Below, one piece after another: positions 37,565-46,251 of a stretch of DNA of 64,000 nt. Location: contig CAVOXF010000002.1 of NCBI GenBank assembly GCA_963700375.1, forward strand, positions 124,001 through 188,000, read 5' to 3'. Made by a program: the position numbers and the translations under genes. How positions within the stretch are numbered: position 1 is the first letter of the stretch; each line of letters begins with the position of its first letter. The notes beneath the pieces are model-generated. The model did not search any database and had not been told where the DNA came from. It saw nothing but the letters and a program-made list of their open reading frames with translations. The stretch comes from JAHEEL01 sp963700375 (GTDB lineage Bacteria > Actinomycetota > Acidimicrobiia > Spongiisociales > UBA5794).

Positions 37565-38452
37565 ATGGCACTACTCACCGAGGAGATGTCGGCAAGCACT
37601 GCGAGGATCAGAATCGACGTGGTCGGTTCCGAAGTTCCCGAGCATGTGCTCCGGAACATGGACTTCATGAACTACCGCCTCGCCGACGTCACCTTGGAGA
37701 CCGACTCCATCCTCGGAGAGCCAGACCTCGTTTGGGACCGCGACGCCGCCGAGAAGTCGGTCACGTGGGACGGCGAGACGATGCGATTCAACGGCGATTG
37801 GGCCGAAGGACCGATCCAGAAGGCGATCGTCACCGTGCTGGCCCTGCGAATGGAGGCCGAGGGCCTGCATCCCTTCCATTCGTCTGCCGTTCGCTACCAG
37901 GACAAGACGGTCCTGTTCCTCGGCGGTGAGTCCAACCACGGCAAGAGCATGTGCCAGATCGAGGCCTGCCGGCGCGGTGGCAAGCTCATCTCCACCGAGA
38001 CCACGGTGATCGACGAGACCGGCACGGTGATCATGGGATCCAAGACGGTGTTCATCAAGAGCCGCGCGAAGGGCACCGAACGTGCCGACAAGGCCGCTCC
38101 CGAGCGTGGCGCTCAGATCTTCTTCGGTGACGAGATGCCGACGTGGGAGGACTACGACGAGCCGAGCAATGTCGACATCGTCATCGTTCCCGCCATCGAC
38201 GGCAACTTCGACCCAACAACGGCAGAACTCGGCCAGTTCGAGGCGCAGTTCCAGAACTTCCACTCGCTCCAGAACTACTTCCTCACCAACGAGTTGCTGG
38301 CACCGGGCCACACGATGCCGTTGACGGATACCGAGGCGTTGCGCAAGGCGCGAGCCGACTTCACGGAGAGCTTCTGCGGGCCCCGCACGTTCTACATGAT
38401 CCGTGCCGCCAACCCGCAGGCGCTCATGGACGAGGTTGACAAGGTCATTTGA
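37565..38452 (+). CDS. HPr-kinase/phosphorylase-like ATP-binding protein
   Basis: 295 residues. The P-loop GGESNHGKS (120-128) is preceded by LHPFHSSAVRYQDKTVLFL, the arrangement of HPr-kinase/PEPCK-like folds, in which a histidine-containing strand leads into Walker A. Downstream STETTVIDETGTVIMGSKT resembles the second metal/nucleotide segment. No HPr or PTS gene is visible here, so the partner is unlikely to be HPr. It sits in the same operon as the His543 protein that lacks its own ATP domain. That makes it a candidate energy-coupling partner, which is inference. AAGGAG precedes the ATG. Confidence 0.7.
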   Translation: MALLTEEMSASTARIRIDVVGSEVPEHVLRNMDFMNYRLADVTLETDSILGEPDLVWDRDAAEKSVTWDGETMRFNGDWAEGPIQKAIVTVLALRMEAEGLHPFHSSAVRYQDKTVLFLGGESNHGKSMCQIEACRRGGKLISTETTVIDETGTVIMGSKTVFIKSRAKGTERADKAAPERGAQIFFGDEMPTWEDYDEPSNVDIVIVPAIDGNFDPTTAELGQFEAQFQNFHSLQNYFLTNELLAPGHTMPLTDTEALRKARADFTESFCGPRTFYMIRAANPQALMDEVDKVI

Positions 38453-38473
38453 CGAACAAGGAAGCGTGACGAC

Positions 38474-39346
38474 ATGAAGGAGTTCTCATATGAACGTCCT
38501 GAGTCGCTCGACGAAGCGCTGCAGGTGCTCGCCGCGAGTGGCCCGGAGACCGAGATTCTCGCGGGCGGCACCGATCTGGTTATCGCCATGCGAGACCGGC
38601 ACCGCCAGCCGAAGGTCGTTGTCGACCTGAAGCGGATCGCCGAGTTGTACCCGACCCTCATGTGGGACGGAGACACGTTGACGGTGAGCGCCACGGCCAC
38701 GATGACCGAACTCGTCAATGACCAGGGGATCAACGAGCACTTCCCGGCGTTGGTCGAGGCAGCCGTCGTGGTCGGATCGGTGCAGATCAGGAACCGGGCA
38801 ACGCTTCTCGGGAACATCTGTAACGGCTCGCCCGCCGCCGATACGGCGCCACCGCTGCTCGCCTACGAGGCGATCATCGTGGTGGCCGGACCCGACGGCG
38901 TGCGACGGGTGCCGATCAACGACTTCATCGTGGGTCCCGGCAAGACGGATCTCCAGGAGGGCGAACTCGCCATTGCCCTGGAGTTGACGACGCCGACCCG
39001 GATGCTCGGCGGCGCCTACGAGCGGATGACCCGCAGGAAGGGCACCGATCTGGCGTCGGTCACGCTGTGCGCGACCGTCGACGACGCCGGCGTCACACAG
39101 GTCGCATTCGGAAGCGTCGGGCCGCGGGCAGTTCTCAGGGCCGACGAGACGGGAGTGCTCGCCGATCCGAACGCTTCCAAAGATGCGAAGGCTGCCGTTT
39201 TCGAGGAGATCTTCGCCGACGCAAGCCCGTCGGTGCGGTCGATGCGTGCCAGCCCGGATTATCGGCAGGCGATGTTGCGCGTCCTCGGCGCCCGCGCCGT
39301 CGACAGGGCCATTGAGCGCCTGAAGGAACTGCAGGGAGTGTCATGA
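38474..39346 (+). CDS. Molybdenum hydroxylase FAD subunit (CoxM-like), set 2
   Basis: A 290-residue FAD subunit. FAD-contact motifs are LAGGTDLVIAMRDRH and ATLLGNICNGSPAADTAPPL. The order and length match the family. It starts 21 nt after the HPrK-like gene and overlaps the iron-sulfur subunit gene by 4 nt. It differs from set 1 throughout, so the two sets are paralogous enzymes rather than a recent duplication. Confidence 0.94.
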   Translation: MKEFSYERPESLDEALQVLAASGPETEILAGGTDLVIAMRDRHRQPKVVVDLKRIAELYPTLMWDGDTLTVSATATMTELVNDQGINEHFPALVEAAVVVGSVQIRNRATLLGNICNGSPAADTAPPLLAYEAIIVVAGPDGVRRVPINDFIVGPGKTDLQEGELAIALELTTPTRMLGGAYERMTRRKGTDLASVTLCATVDDAGVTQVAFGSVGPRAVLRADETGVLADPNASKDAKAAVFEEIFADASPSVRSMRASPDYRQAMLRVLGARAVDRAIERLKELQGVS

Positions 39347-39819
39347 GCGAATTGATTCAGATCGAGGCGACCATCAATGGGCGAGAGCGCTCCCTCGAAG
39401 TTGCCGCGAACCACACCTTGCTCGACGTCCTGCGCGACCAGATCGGGCTCACCGGCACCAAGGAGTGCTGTGTGGTCGGCGAGTGCGGTGCATGCACCGT
39501 GGTCGTCGACGGCATCCCGATGAACTCGTGCCTCATGCTCGCTGTCGAAATCGACGGCCGGGAGGTCACCAGCGTTGAGGGGCTCGCCACCGACGGGCAC
39601 TTGAGCGCCCTGCAGCAAGCGTTCCTCGACGTCAGCGCTCCACAGTGCGGGTTCTGCATCCCCGGCCAGTTGATGTCGGCACATTCGCTGTTGATGCGCA
39701 ATCCCGATCCCACGATCGACGATGTGCATGAAGCCCTCGGAGGGAACCTCTGCCGCTGCGCCGGCTACCTGCAGATCACCGAGGCGGTCCTCGTGGCCGC
39801 GAAAGCGGGGAGGGCATGA
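39343..39819 (+). CDS. Molybdenum hydroxylase 2Fe-2S subunit (CoxS-like), set 2
   Basis: A 158-residue iron-sulfur subunit. Cluster ligands appear as ECCVVGECGACTVVVDG, the following Cys in NSCLML, then CGFCIPGQLM and LCRCAGYLQI. The unusual extra cysteine in KECCVVGEC replaces the Gly usually seen (EGC). ATGA overlaps link it to both neighbours. Confidence 0.95.
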   Translation: MSELIQIEATINGRERSLEVAANHTLLDVLRDQIGLTGTKECCVVGECGACTVVVDGIPMNSCLMLAVEIDGREVTSVEGLATDGHLSALQQAFLDVSAPQCGFCIPGQLMSAHSLLMRNPDPTIDDVHEALGGNLCRCAGYLQITEAVLVAAKAGRA

Positions 39820-42068
39820 CACCCAACACGTATGTCGGATCGTCGCCGAACCGCGTCGGAGGTCGTGACCGAGTCACGGGCGCCCAGCAGTACGTGGCCG
39901 ACATCCATCTCGTGGACGAGTTGCACGCCAAACTCGTCACGATCAACGAATCCAAGGCACGGATCATCTCGATCGACACCAGCAAGGCCGAACAGGTGCC
40001 CGGTGTTCGACTCGTCATGACGGCGGACGATCTTCCGAAGCCGATGCCACGGTTTGGGCCCCAGTACCAGGACCGTCCGGTTCTCGCTGTCGGTACGGTC
40101 AACTACCACGGCGAACCGGTGGCAGCGGTGGCCGCCGACACGAAGGAGGCCGCGGAAGAAGGCGCCGCCCTCGTCGAGGTGAAGTACGAGGTTCTGCCCA
40201 ACGTTCACACGATCGACGCGGCGCTCGCCCCCGACGCCCCGCTCGTCCAGGATCCGTCTCTCCGCGCAGGAGAGCCGTTCGCCAACACCAATATCAAGAC
40301 CGAGATCCACTTCGGCTGGGGCGACATCGCAGATGTCGAGGATGACGCGGACTACGTGATCGAGCGGGAGTACGAGTTCCCGATGGTCACCCACTTCGCG
40401 ATCGAACCGCACGCGTTCATCGCGCAGCCGGACGGAGACGAGTTGACCGTCTGGAGCACGATCCAGCATCCGTTCCAGCTTCAGAAGACGCTGGCGAAGC
40501 TCCTCGGCATCCCGCTCTCGAAGCTGCGTGTCTTCGCTCCGGACCCGGGAGGGGGCTTTGGCGGCAAGCAGCATCCCAAGCTCGAACCGCTGGTTAGCTA
40601 CATGGCGCTCAAGGCCGGTCGTCCCGTGCGTCTGGTCATGTCGCTCGAGGAGACCTTCCAGGCCGTCAGGCGCCCGTCGACGAGGGTGCGTGTGCGAACG
40701 GGATTGACGAGCGAAGGCATCCTGGTGTTCCAGGACATCGAGACGAACTACCTCATCGGCGCCTACGTCGACATCGCCGATCGCGTCGCAAGCAAGTCGT
40801 CCTATCTGGCAGCCGGGCCGTACAAGGTGCCGGTCGTCAAGATCATCGGCCGGACGATCTTGTCGAACACGGCGCCGACGACGGCCTTCCGGGGATTCGG
40901 CGTTCCTCAGATCACGTGGGCGCGTGAGTCGACCCTCGACGAGGCAGCGATTGAACTCGGTATCGACCGACTCGAGATCAGGCGTCGCAATCTGCCCGAG
41001 AAGGGCTATGAGTTCGTCCCCGGCGACACACCCGCGGACGGCGAATGGATGCAGACGGTCGACAAGGCAGAGGAACTGATCGGTTGGGGTACGCCGTTGC
41101 CCGAGGGCCACGGCCGGGGCATCGCGTTGGGCCTCAAGTCCGGACCGACCACGGGCCTTTCGTATTCGACGGTGCGCCTGCTGGCCGACGGCAGCGCGAT
41201 CATCTTCAGCGGAACGTCCGACATGGGACAGGGCGCGCGAACCGTGTTCTCACAGATCGTCGCCCAGGAGATGGGTATCCCCCTCGAGAACGTCAACATC
41301 ATCATGGGTGACACGGGAACCGTTCCGTACGACCAGCAGACGTCGGCAAGCCGGTCGACCGTGCTCATGGGAACATCGGTGTATCGCGCCTGCAAGGACG
41401 TCCACAGCAAAGTGAAGGCGATGGCCGCCAAGGTCTACGAGGTGGACGAGTCCGAGATCGAGGTGGACGGTGGTGTCGTGCGCATCGTCGGCGAAGACCT
41501 ACCGATCATGGAAGTGGTCACGGCAGGTCTCGGCCCGCTCGGCGGCGAAGTCATCGGCAACGGCGAGATGCGGAAGGACAAGGTCCCCGGACACCCGCTC
41601 GCGGGCCCGGCCGCGTTCTTCGAGTTCAACTGCACGGCGATCGAAGCCAAGGTCGACGGCGAGACCGGCGAGATCCAGATCATCAAGCATGTCACTGTTG
41701 GTGATGTCGGCACCGCCCTCAACCCTCAGCAGGTGCAGGGCCAGGATGACGGCGCGGCGATCATGGGCCTTGGCCACTCGTTGATGGAGGGATACATCCT
41801 CGACGAGGAGGGGCGGACCAGGAACCTGGGTGCCATCGACTATCGCATCCCGACCAGCAAGGACCTGCCGATCGAGCTGATCAGCGCCAGTATTGAAAAC
41901 CACGACGGACCCGGGCCGTACGGTGTCAAGGGTGTCAGCGAGGGAAGCCTGCTGTGTACGGCTCCCGCCGTCGGTGCGGCGGTCCGTGATGCCACCGGCC
42001 TGATCATCCGTGATCTGCCGCTGACGCCGCAGCGGGTCTGGGAAGCCATGAGGGAGCAGGAGACATGA
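39816..42068 (+). CDS. Molybdenum hydroxylase large subunit (CoxL/xanthine-dehydrogenase-like), set 2
   Basis: 750 residues, intact. It has the aldehyde-oxidase/xanthine-dehydrogenase hammerhead domain at the N-terminus, then PGGGFGGKQHPKLEP, AFRGFGVPQ (357-365) and the catalytic Glu in GVKGVSEGSLL near the C-terminus. AFRGFG fits hydroxylases of N-heterocycles, aldehydes or related compounds, not form I CO dehydrogenase. The enzyme inserts water-derived oxygen at a C-H bond using the molybdenum cytosine cofactor. The substrate cannot be read. The gene overlaps the cyclase-family gene by 4 nt. Confidence 0.93.
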   Translation: MTPNTYVGSSPNRVGGRDRVTGAQQYVADIHLVDELHAKLVTINESKARIISIDTSKAEQVPGVRLVMTADDLPKPMPRFGPQYQDRPVLAVGTVNYHGEPVAAVAADTKEAAEEGAALVEVKYEVLPNVHTIDAALAPDAPLVQDPSLRAGEPFANTNIKTEIHFGWGDIADVEDDADYVIEREYEFPMVTHFAIEPHAFIAQPDGDELTVWSTIQHPFQLQKTLAKLLGIPLSKLRVFAPDPGGGFGGKQHPKLEPLVSYMALKAGRPVRLVMSLEETFQAVRRPSTRVRVRTGLTSEGILVFQDIETNYLIGAYVDIADRVASKSSYLAAGPYKVPVVKIIGRTILSNTAPTTAFRGFGVPQITWARESTLDEAAIELGIDRLEIRRRNLPEKGYEFVPGDTPADGEWMQTVDKAEELIGWGTPLPEGHGRGIALGLKSGPTTGLSYSTVRLLADGSAIIFSGTSDMGQGARTVFSQIVAQEMGIPLENVNIIMGDTGTVPYDQQTSASRSTVLMGTSVYRACKDVHSKVKAMAAKVYEVDESEIEVDGGVVRIVGEDLPIMEVVTAGLGPLGGEVIGNGEMRKDKVPGHPLAGPAAFFEFNCTAIEAKVDGETGEIQIIKHVTVGDVGTALNPQQVQGQDDGAAIMGLGHSLMEGYILDEEGRTRNLGAIDYRIPTSKDLPIELISASIENHDGPGPYGVKGVSEGSLLCTAPAVGAAVRDATGLIIRDLPLTPQRVWEAMREQET

Positions 42069-42955
42069 GCGAGATTCAGCACGTAGGTCCCGTGAGAGAC
42101 ATGCCGGTCGAGAAAGTCGTCGAGGCGGCGCAGATGGTGAAGGAGGGACGCTCCTACTCGTTGTCGGTTCCTCGATTCACCGGGATGCCGCTCTTCCCCG
42201 GTCATCCACCGTTCCAGGTGCTCAACTATCGGACACCTCCCGGCATCAAGGCAGGCGGGGTCCAGCCGTGGGGTCCGCCGAACGAGGTAGGCCTCGGGTA
42301 CATGGCCGAATACCTGATGGCGTGTTCCCACTCCGGGGCGCATATCGACGGGCTCGGGCACATGACCATCGGGGACGACAACCACTGGTACGGTGGCGGA
42401 AACACGGCGGAGCACCTCACCGACCACGGTCCGATCGTCGGGGATGCCTCCCATCTCCCGCCCTTCTTCACAAGGGGTGTTCTGCTGGACCCGCCGACGT
42501 ATCGCGGCGTCGATGCGCTCCCTTCGAGCGAACCGGTCGGGGCCGACGAGTTGCAGGCCATTGCCGAGGCACAGGGCGTAGAGGTTCGGCCGTGGGACGT
42601 CGTCCTCATTCGCACCGGCTATCTCAAGTACTGGCCGGATGCTGAGGCGATGGCCGAACACAAGACGGCCGGTCCCGATCTCTCCGCGGCCGAGTGGCTG
42701 CTGGAGAAGGGCGTGGTCGCCACCGGTACCGACACGGAGACCTATGAGGTCATGCCGACGCCGGACCGTGGCTCACCTGCGAACCCGCAGCCGGTCCATA
42801 CCAAGCTGCTGATCGAGAACGGGATCTACTTGCTCGAGAGCATCTACCTCGAGGACATCGCTCGCGACAAGGTCTACGAGTTCCTCTTCGTGATGCTGCC
42901 GTTGAAGATCAAGGGTGCGACCGGATCGATGGTGGATCCGCTGGCGATGGTCTGA
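42065..42955 (+). CDS. Cyclase-family hydrolase (kynurenine-formamidase-like)
   Basis: A 296-residue metal-dependent amide or lactone hydrolase of the cyclase family. The signature HSGAHIDGLGH fits HxGxHxDxxxH. The C-terminal half includes VVLIRTGYLKYW and GVVATGTDTETYEVMP. Members open formamides or cyclic amides such as isatin and N-formylkynurenine. After a molybdenum hydroxylase, opening a hydroxylated ring is a reasonable job. It is the last gene of the plus-strand operon (ATGA overlap with the large subunit). Confidence 0.88.
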   Translation: MSEIQHVGPVRDMPVEKVVEAAQMVKEGRSYSLSVPRFTGMPLFPGHPPFQVLNYRTPPGIKAGGVQPWGPPNEVGLGYMAEYLMACSHSGAHIDGLGHMTIGDDNHWYGGGNTAEHLTDHGPIVGDASHLPPFFTRGVLLDPPTYRGVDALPSSEPVGADELQAIAEAQGVEVRPWDVVLIRTGYLKYWPDAEAMAEHKTAGPDLSAAEWLLEKGVVATGTDTETYEVMPTPDRGSPANPQPVHTKLLIENGIYLLESIYLEDIARDKVYEFLFVMLPLKIKGATGSMVDPLAMV

Positions 42956-43066
42956 ACGGAGACGTTTGCGAAGGCTGTGGTGCTTGCAGGTCTGACCGGC
43001 TTCGCCTTCGGACACTCGGACCCGACGGAGCGTTCGATGGGGTCACGCCGCGGTGTTCGGCTGCGT

Positions 43067-43876
43067 TCAGAGCGTCCTGAAGTACTCGATCGCCTGTCGG
43101 GCGGCGGTCCTGCTGTCGGGCAGCGGCAGGGTCTCGGTGGAGAGGTATCCGCGGTAGTCGGACTCTCTGAGAACCGCCGCCAATTCGCGGAAGTCGATGT
43201 GGCCGCGGCCCGCGGCCAGCCGGTTGCTGTCCGTGAACTGCACGTGACGGATACGGTCACCGGCCGATCGCAGTGATGTGGCGAGATTCGCCTCCTCGAT
43301 ATTCATGTGGAAGGTGTCGGCGAGGACTCCGAGGTTGTCCAGACCAACGTCGTCGATGAACTGCAACGCCTCCCCGACGGTGTTGATGTAGTTCGTCTCG
43401 TAACGGTTGATCGGCTCGACGACGAGTGAGACGTTCTGTGCGGCCGCGTATTCCGCGTACCCGCGAACTGCGTTCACGGCGCGTTCGTACTGTACGGCCT
43501 GCTCCTCGTCCGATCCTGTGAGCGTGCCCCGCACACCGCCGATCACGACCATTGATTCCCAAGGGGACGCCAGGTCGATGATGCGGTGCATGCGTTCGCC
43601 GAGCAATCCCCGCACCTTCGGGTCGTTCGACGTCGGCGACCACCCGTCCGAGTAGAAGGATTGGCCGGTGGCGATGGCCGAAAGCTGTAGGCCATGTCGC
43701 CGCAGACCTGCATCGCATGCCACCACTGCCGGATCCGCCGGGTCGCGGACGCTGATCTCGATCGCGTCGTAGCCGAGGTCAACGGCGGCGTCGAGCGCCG
43801 ATGTCCAGTCACCGGCGAACAGCAGCGGGGCGAAGACGGCCGGAGTGGGGGAGATGGCCATGCTTGTCTTGAACAT
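43067..43876 (-). CDS. Sugar-phosphate isomerase/epimerase-family TIM barrel (IolO-like)
   Basis: A 269-residue xylose-isomerase-like TIM barrel. Metal ligands are recognisable: Glu in LVVEPINRYET, Asp/His in GVLADTFHMNIEE, His in RIRHVQFTDSNRLAAGRGH and Glu in GYLSTETLPLPD. It is the last gene of a minus-strand operon behind creatininase-family and Zn-dehydrogenase genes. In Thermotoga the same trio (IolM, IolN, IolO) converts scyllo-inosose to 5-dehydro-L-gluconate and epimerises it to D-tagaturonate. The assignment rests on this grouping. Confidence 0.82.
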   Translation of the reverse strand: MFKTSMAISPTPAVFAPLLFAGDWTSALDAAVDLGYDAIEISVRDPADPAVVACDAGLRRHGLQLSAIATGQSFYSDGWSPTSNDPKVRGLLGERMHRIIDLASPWESMVVIGGVRGTLTGSDEEQAVQYERAVNAVRGYAEYAAAQNVSLVVEPINRYETNYINTVGEALQFIDDVGLDNLGVLADTFHMNIEEANLATSLRSAGDRIRHVQFTDSNRLAAGRGHIDFRELAAVLRESDYRGYLSTETLPLPDSRTAARQAIEYFRTL

Positions 43877-43923
43877 CAGACATCAACCCCCATTCCGGGA
43901 CTCACTGCTTGCCGTCCCCGCGC

Positions 43924-44901
43924 CTACGGCGGATAGGCGAACGTGTACAGGTGGCGGCCTCCGGGCTCCCGTGGTCCCTTGAGGACGGCCTCGACATCCT
44001 CGCGAGGCCGCATGGACACCTGTTCGATGGGTGGGAGCACTCCGGGCGGGTACATCTCCATGATGTCGTTGACCAGGCGCTCCAGGTAGTCGAGGATCGC
44101 GTTGATACCACCCTTCGCCTTCTCCGGATCGGCCAGCGTGGCGTCCCCGACTGAGCCTTCCGGAGTGGCAACCACCTCGAGGGGAGATCCGCCGACCTGC
44201 TGCCAGAACGGAAGCGGCCCTTCGGAAAGCGGCAACGCCGAGCCGGACTTGTTGATGTGCCCCGGTGGCAGCAACGGCGTGAACGACGTCTTCTCGGCGA
44301 GCTTGATGTCGATGAACTCCGGGAAGAGCGCCATCGAGAATGAGGCTTCGCACTCGTCGCCGTGGATGAACGCAGTTTCGAACGGTCCGCCGTGTTCCTT
44401 GTCGCGGAGGTGCTCCGGGATCACGAACCACCAGTTGACGTTGACCAGGATCGCTGGTACCTGGTACTTCTTCCCGAACTGGTGCATGGCGGTAGGGATC
44501 ACGTAGTCCTGGCCGTGGCCGTTCAGCAGAATCTGCTTGCGGAATCCAGCGTTCCAGTAGCCCGCAATGACTGCCCGCAGATACGCGTTGAACGTCTCTT
44601 CCGGGATGACGATGTTGCCCGGCATACCGAGGTGATGGAACGGATGGGACCCGTACCAGATGGGTTCAGCCACCGTACATCCGGTTGCCTGTGCAATCTG
44701 CTCAGCCTGCCGGGTGACGAGGAACGTGTCCTCCCCGGGATTCTGAGCCAGACCGTGGGCCTCGGTGCTTCCGATGGGGATGATGATGAGGTCGTTCTCT
44801 TTGAGCCGGTCCTCGATCTGCTTCCCGGTCATCGTCTGGTGGTAGATGCCGGTCGGCCGGTCCATGTGGCCCCCGTCGGGCGGTATCTGCCATTTGCTCA
44901 T
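43924..44901 (-). CDS. Creatininase-family hydrolase (IolN-like, 3-dehydro-scyllo-inosose hydrolase type)
   Basis: 325 residues. The creatininase metal site appears as IIPIGSTEAHG, GEDTFLVTRQAEQIA, QILLNGHGQDYVIP and HGDECEASFSMALFPEF. The N-terminus WQIPPDGGHMDRPTGIYH and the C-terminus PGGRHLYTFAYPP resemble proteins called 3-dehydro-scyllo-inosose hydrolase, which cleave a diketo-inositol ring to a linear keto-acid. The ATG at 44901 follows GAGG. It lies between the dehydrogenase and epimerase genes, as the pathway would require. Confidence 0.8.
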   Translation of the reverse strand: MSKWQIPPDGGHMDRPTGIYHQTMTGKQIEDRLKENDLIIIPIGSTEAHGLAQNPGEDTFLVTRQAEQIAQATGCTVAEPIWYGSHPFHHLGMPGNIVIPEETFNAYLRAVIAGYWNAGFRKQILLNGHGQDYVIPTAMHQFGKKYQVPAILVNVNWWFVIPEHLRDKEHGGPFETAFIHGDECEASFSMALFPEFIDIKLAEKTSFTPLLPPGHINKSGSALPLSEGPLPFWQQVGGSPLEVVATPEGSVGDATLADPEKAKGGINAILDYLERLVNDIMEMYPPGVLPPIEQVSMRPREDVEAVLKGPREPGGRHLYTFAYPP

Positions 44902-44959
44902 GCTTACCTCCTCGTCCCTTCTTGCCATGTTCCGAATGGGTGCGCCTGCGCGTCGATCC

Positions 44960-46060
44960 TCACGAGACGCCGGGCTGGATCAAGACCTTGATCGCGCCGC
45001 CCTTGCGTTGTGTGAATGTTTCGTACGCCTCAGCAAAATCGGCCAGCGGGAAGGTGTGTGTGGTGACGGCATCGACATCCAACTTCCCTTCCGTGATCAG
45101 AGGAATGACCTCCTCGCAGGTTCCCGGATTCGCCCGGACACCGAAGAGGTCCATCTCCTCGAACACAATCCGCTGCAACGGCAGAACGCATGGCTCGAGC
45201 GGCACGCCGATCAGGGCCACGCGTCCACCCTTGCGCGTCATCGCCACCGCGTCCGCCGGTGTGTTGCCTCGCGCCGCGGTGTCGATTGTGAAATGGGCTC
45301 CCTTTCCCTCAGTGAGCTCCCTGACGCCCGCGGGTCCGTCGACCTGCGTGTTGTCGACGACCTCGAATCCCATCGAGACTGCGGTCTCGAGACGCTCGCC
45401 GCCTCTCCCGACCAGGATCACCCGCGCCGCCCCGAGGAGTCCCGCAATCTGGCCTGCGAGGAGCCCTTGGGCACCGGGACCGATAATCGCCCCGACTTCG
45501 CCGGGACCCACTCCAACCCGCTTGACGGCGTGCAAGGCGATCGAACTGGCATCCACCAATGCGGCTTGTTCGAGTGTCATGGAGTCAGGGATCTTGAACA
45601 CGCTCTTGATCGACGTGTTGTGATACTCGCGCATGGCTCCGGTTGAGTAGTGACCGTAGTGGTGGTGGCCGAGGTCCTCGTTCCCGTAGTTATCGCAGAG
45701 GTTGTAGCGACCGATCGCGCACATCCGACAGTTGCCGCAGCCGTCGTGGGCGGTCCCGGCCACGCGGTCGCCGGGACGGAAGCCGAGCTCGGCCGACCCT
45801 TCTCCAGCGGCCACGATCACGCCGGACCATTCGTGGCCGGGTGTGTACGGATAGCCGCGCGGCCAACCCTTCTTGAGGAAGTTCCCCGAGATGAGCTCCT
45901 TGTCGGTGCCACAGATGGCCACCGAGTGGACTTCGCACAGGACCTCGTGCCGACCGGGCGCCGGCACCGGGACGCGCTGCACCTCGAACTCGTTCGGGCC
46001 GAGCAGGACCAGAGCGTCCATGTCGGCGGGGAGGACTGTCTCGGCTGCAATCGATTGCAT
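44960..46060 (-). CDS. Zinc-dependent alcohol dehydrogenase (IolM-like)
   Basis: A 366-residue medium-chain dehydrogenase. The catalytic zinc site includes AICGTDKELISGNF and PGHEWSGVIVAAGEG. The structural zinc cysteines are in DGCGNCRMCAIGRYNLCD. The Rossmann region is GAIIGPGAQGLLAGQIAGLL. The start at 46060 has GAGGAG upstream. The palindrome TGCAATCGATTGCA covers codons 1-5, so a LacI-type repressor could block initiation. It is the first gene of the epimerase/creatininase operon and probably oxidises the sugar or cyclitol substrate. Confidence 0.9.
   Translation of the reverse strand: MQSIAAETVLPADMDALVLLGPNEFEVQRVPVPAPGRHEVLCEVHSVAICGTDKELISGNFLKKGWPRGYPYTPGHEWSGVIVAAGEGSAELGFRPGDRVAGTAHDGCGNCRMCAIGRYNLCDNYGNEDLGHHHYGHYSTGAMREYHNTSIKSVFKIPDSMTLEQAALVDASSIALHAVKRVGVGPGEVGAIIGPGAQGLLAGQIAGLLGAARVILVGRGGERLETAVSMGFEVVDNTQVDGPAGVRELTEGKGAHFTIDTAARGNTPADAVAMTRKGGRVALIGVPLEPCVLPLQRIVFEEMDLFGVRANPGTCEEVIPLITEGKLDVDAVTTHTFPLADFAEAYETFTQRKGGAIKVLIQPGVS
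46046..46059. promoter_or_regulatory. LacI-type operator TGCAATCGATTGCA on the dehydrogenase start codon
   Basis: A perfect 14-bp palindrome with the central CG and outer TGCAA/TTGCA arms typical of LacI-family sites. It begins at the second base of the Zn-dehydrogenase ATG. Related sites occur before the second ABC operon (50768-50865) and beside the lacI-type gene (57798-57809). Confidence 0.75.
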
Positions 46061-46251
46061 TGATGCTCCTCGTCTCTCCGGTGGCGGCTCGTGCCGTGCT
46101 TTCACAGGATGTCGCTAGTCAACCAGGTCTGTCATGGGGTCCGCAAGTCACCCGGGACAGGGCGACGCCTTGGCTCTCCCGGGAGAGGCGGTACTGTGAG
46201 GTCGACGCGCTGGAATCATTGTCGCCCCGGTCTACGGAAAGGTGCCCCACC

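Noticed and set aside
37565..38452. True HPr kinase of a PTS regulatory circuit
   Set aside because: No HPr or other PTS gene is seen nearby, and the context is a molybdenum-hydroxylase operon, so only the fold is claimed.
30706..42068. Form I carbon monoxide dehydrogenase
   Set aside because: The large subunits have SYRGYG and AFRGFG instead of the AYRCSFR active-site loop.
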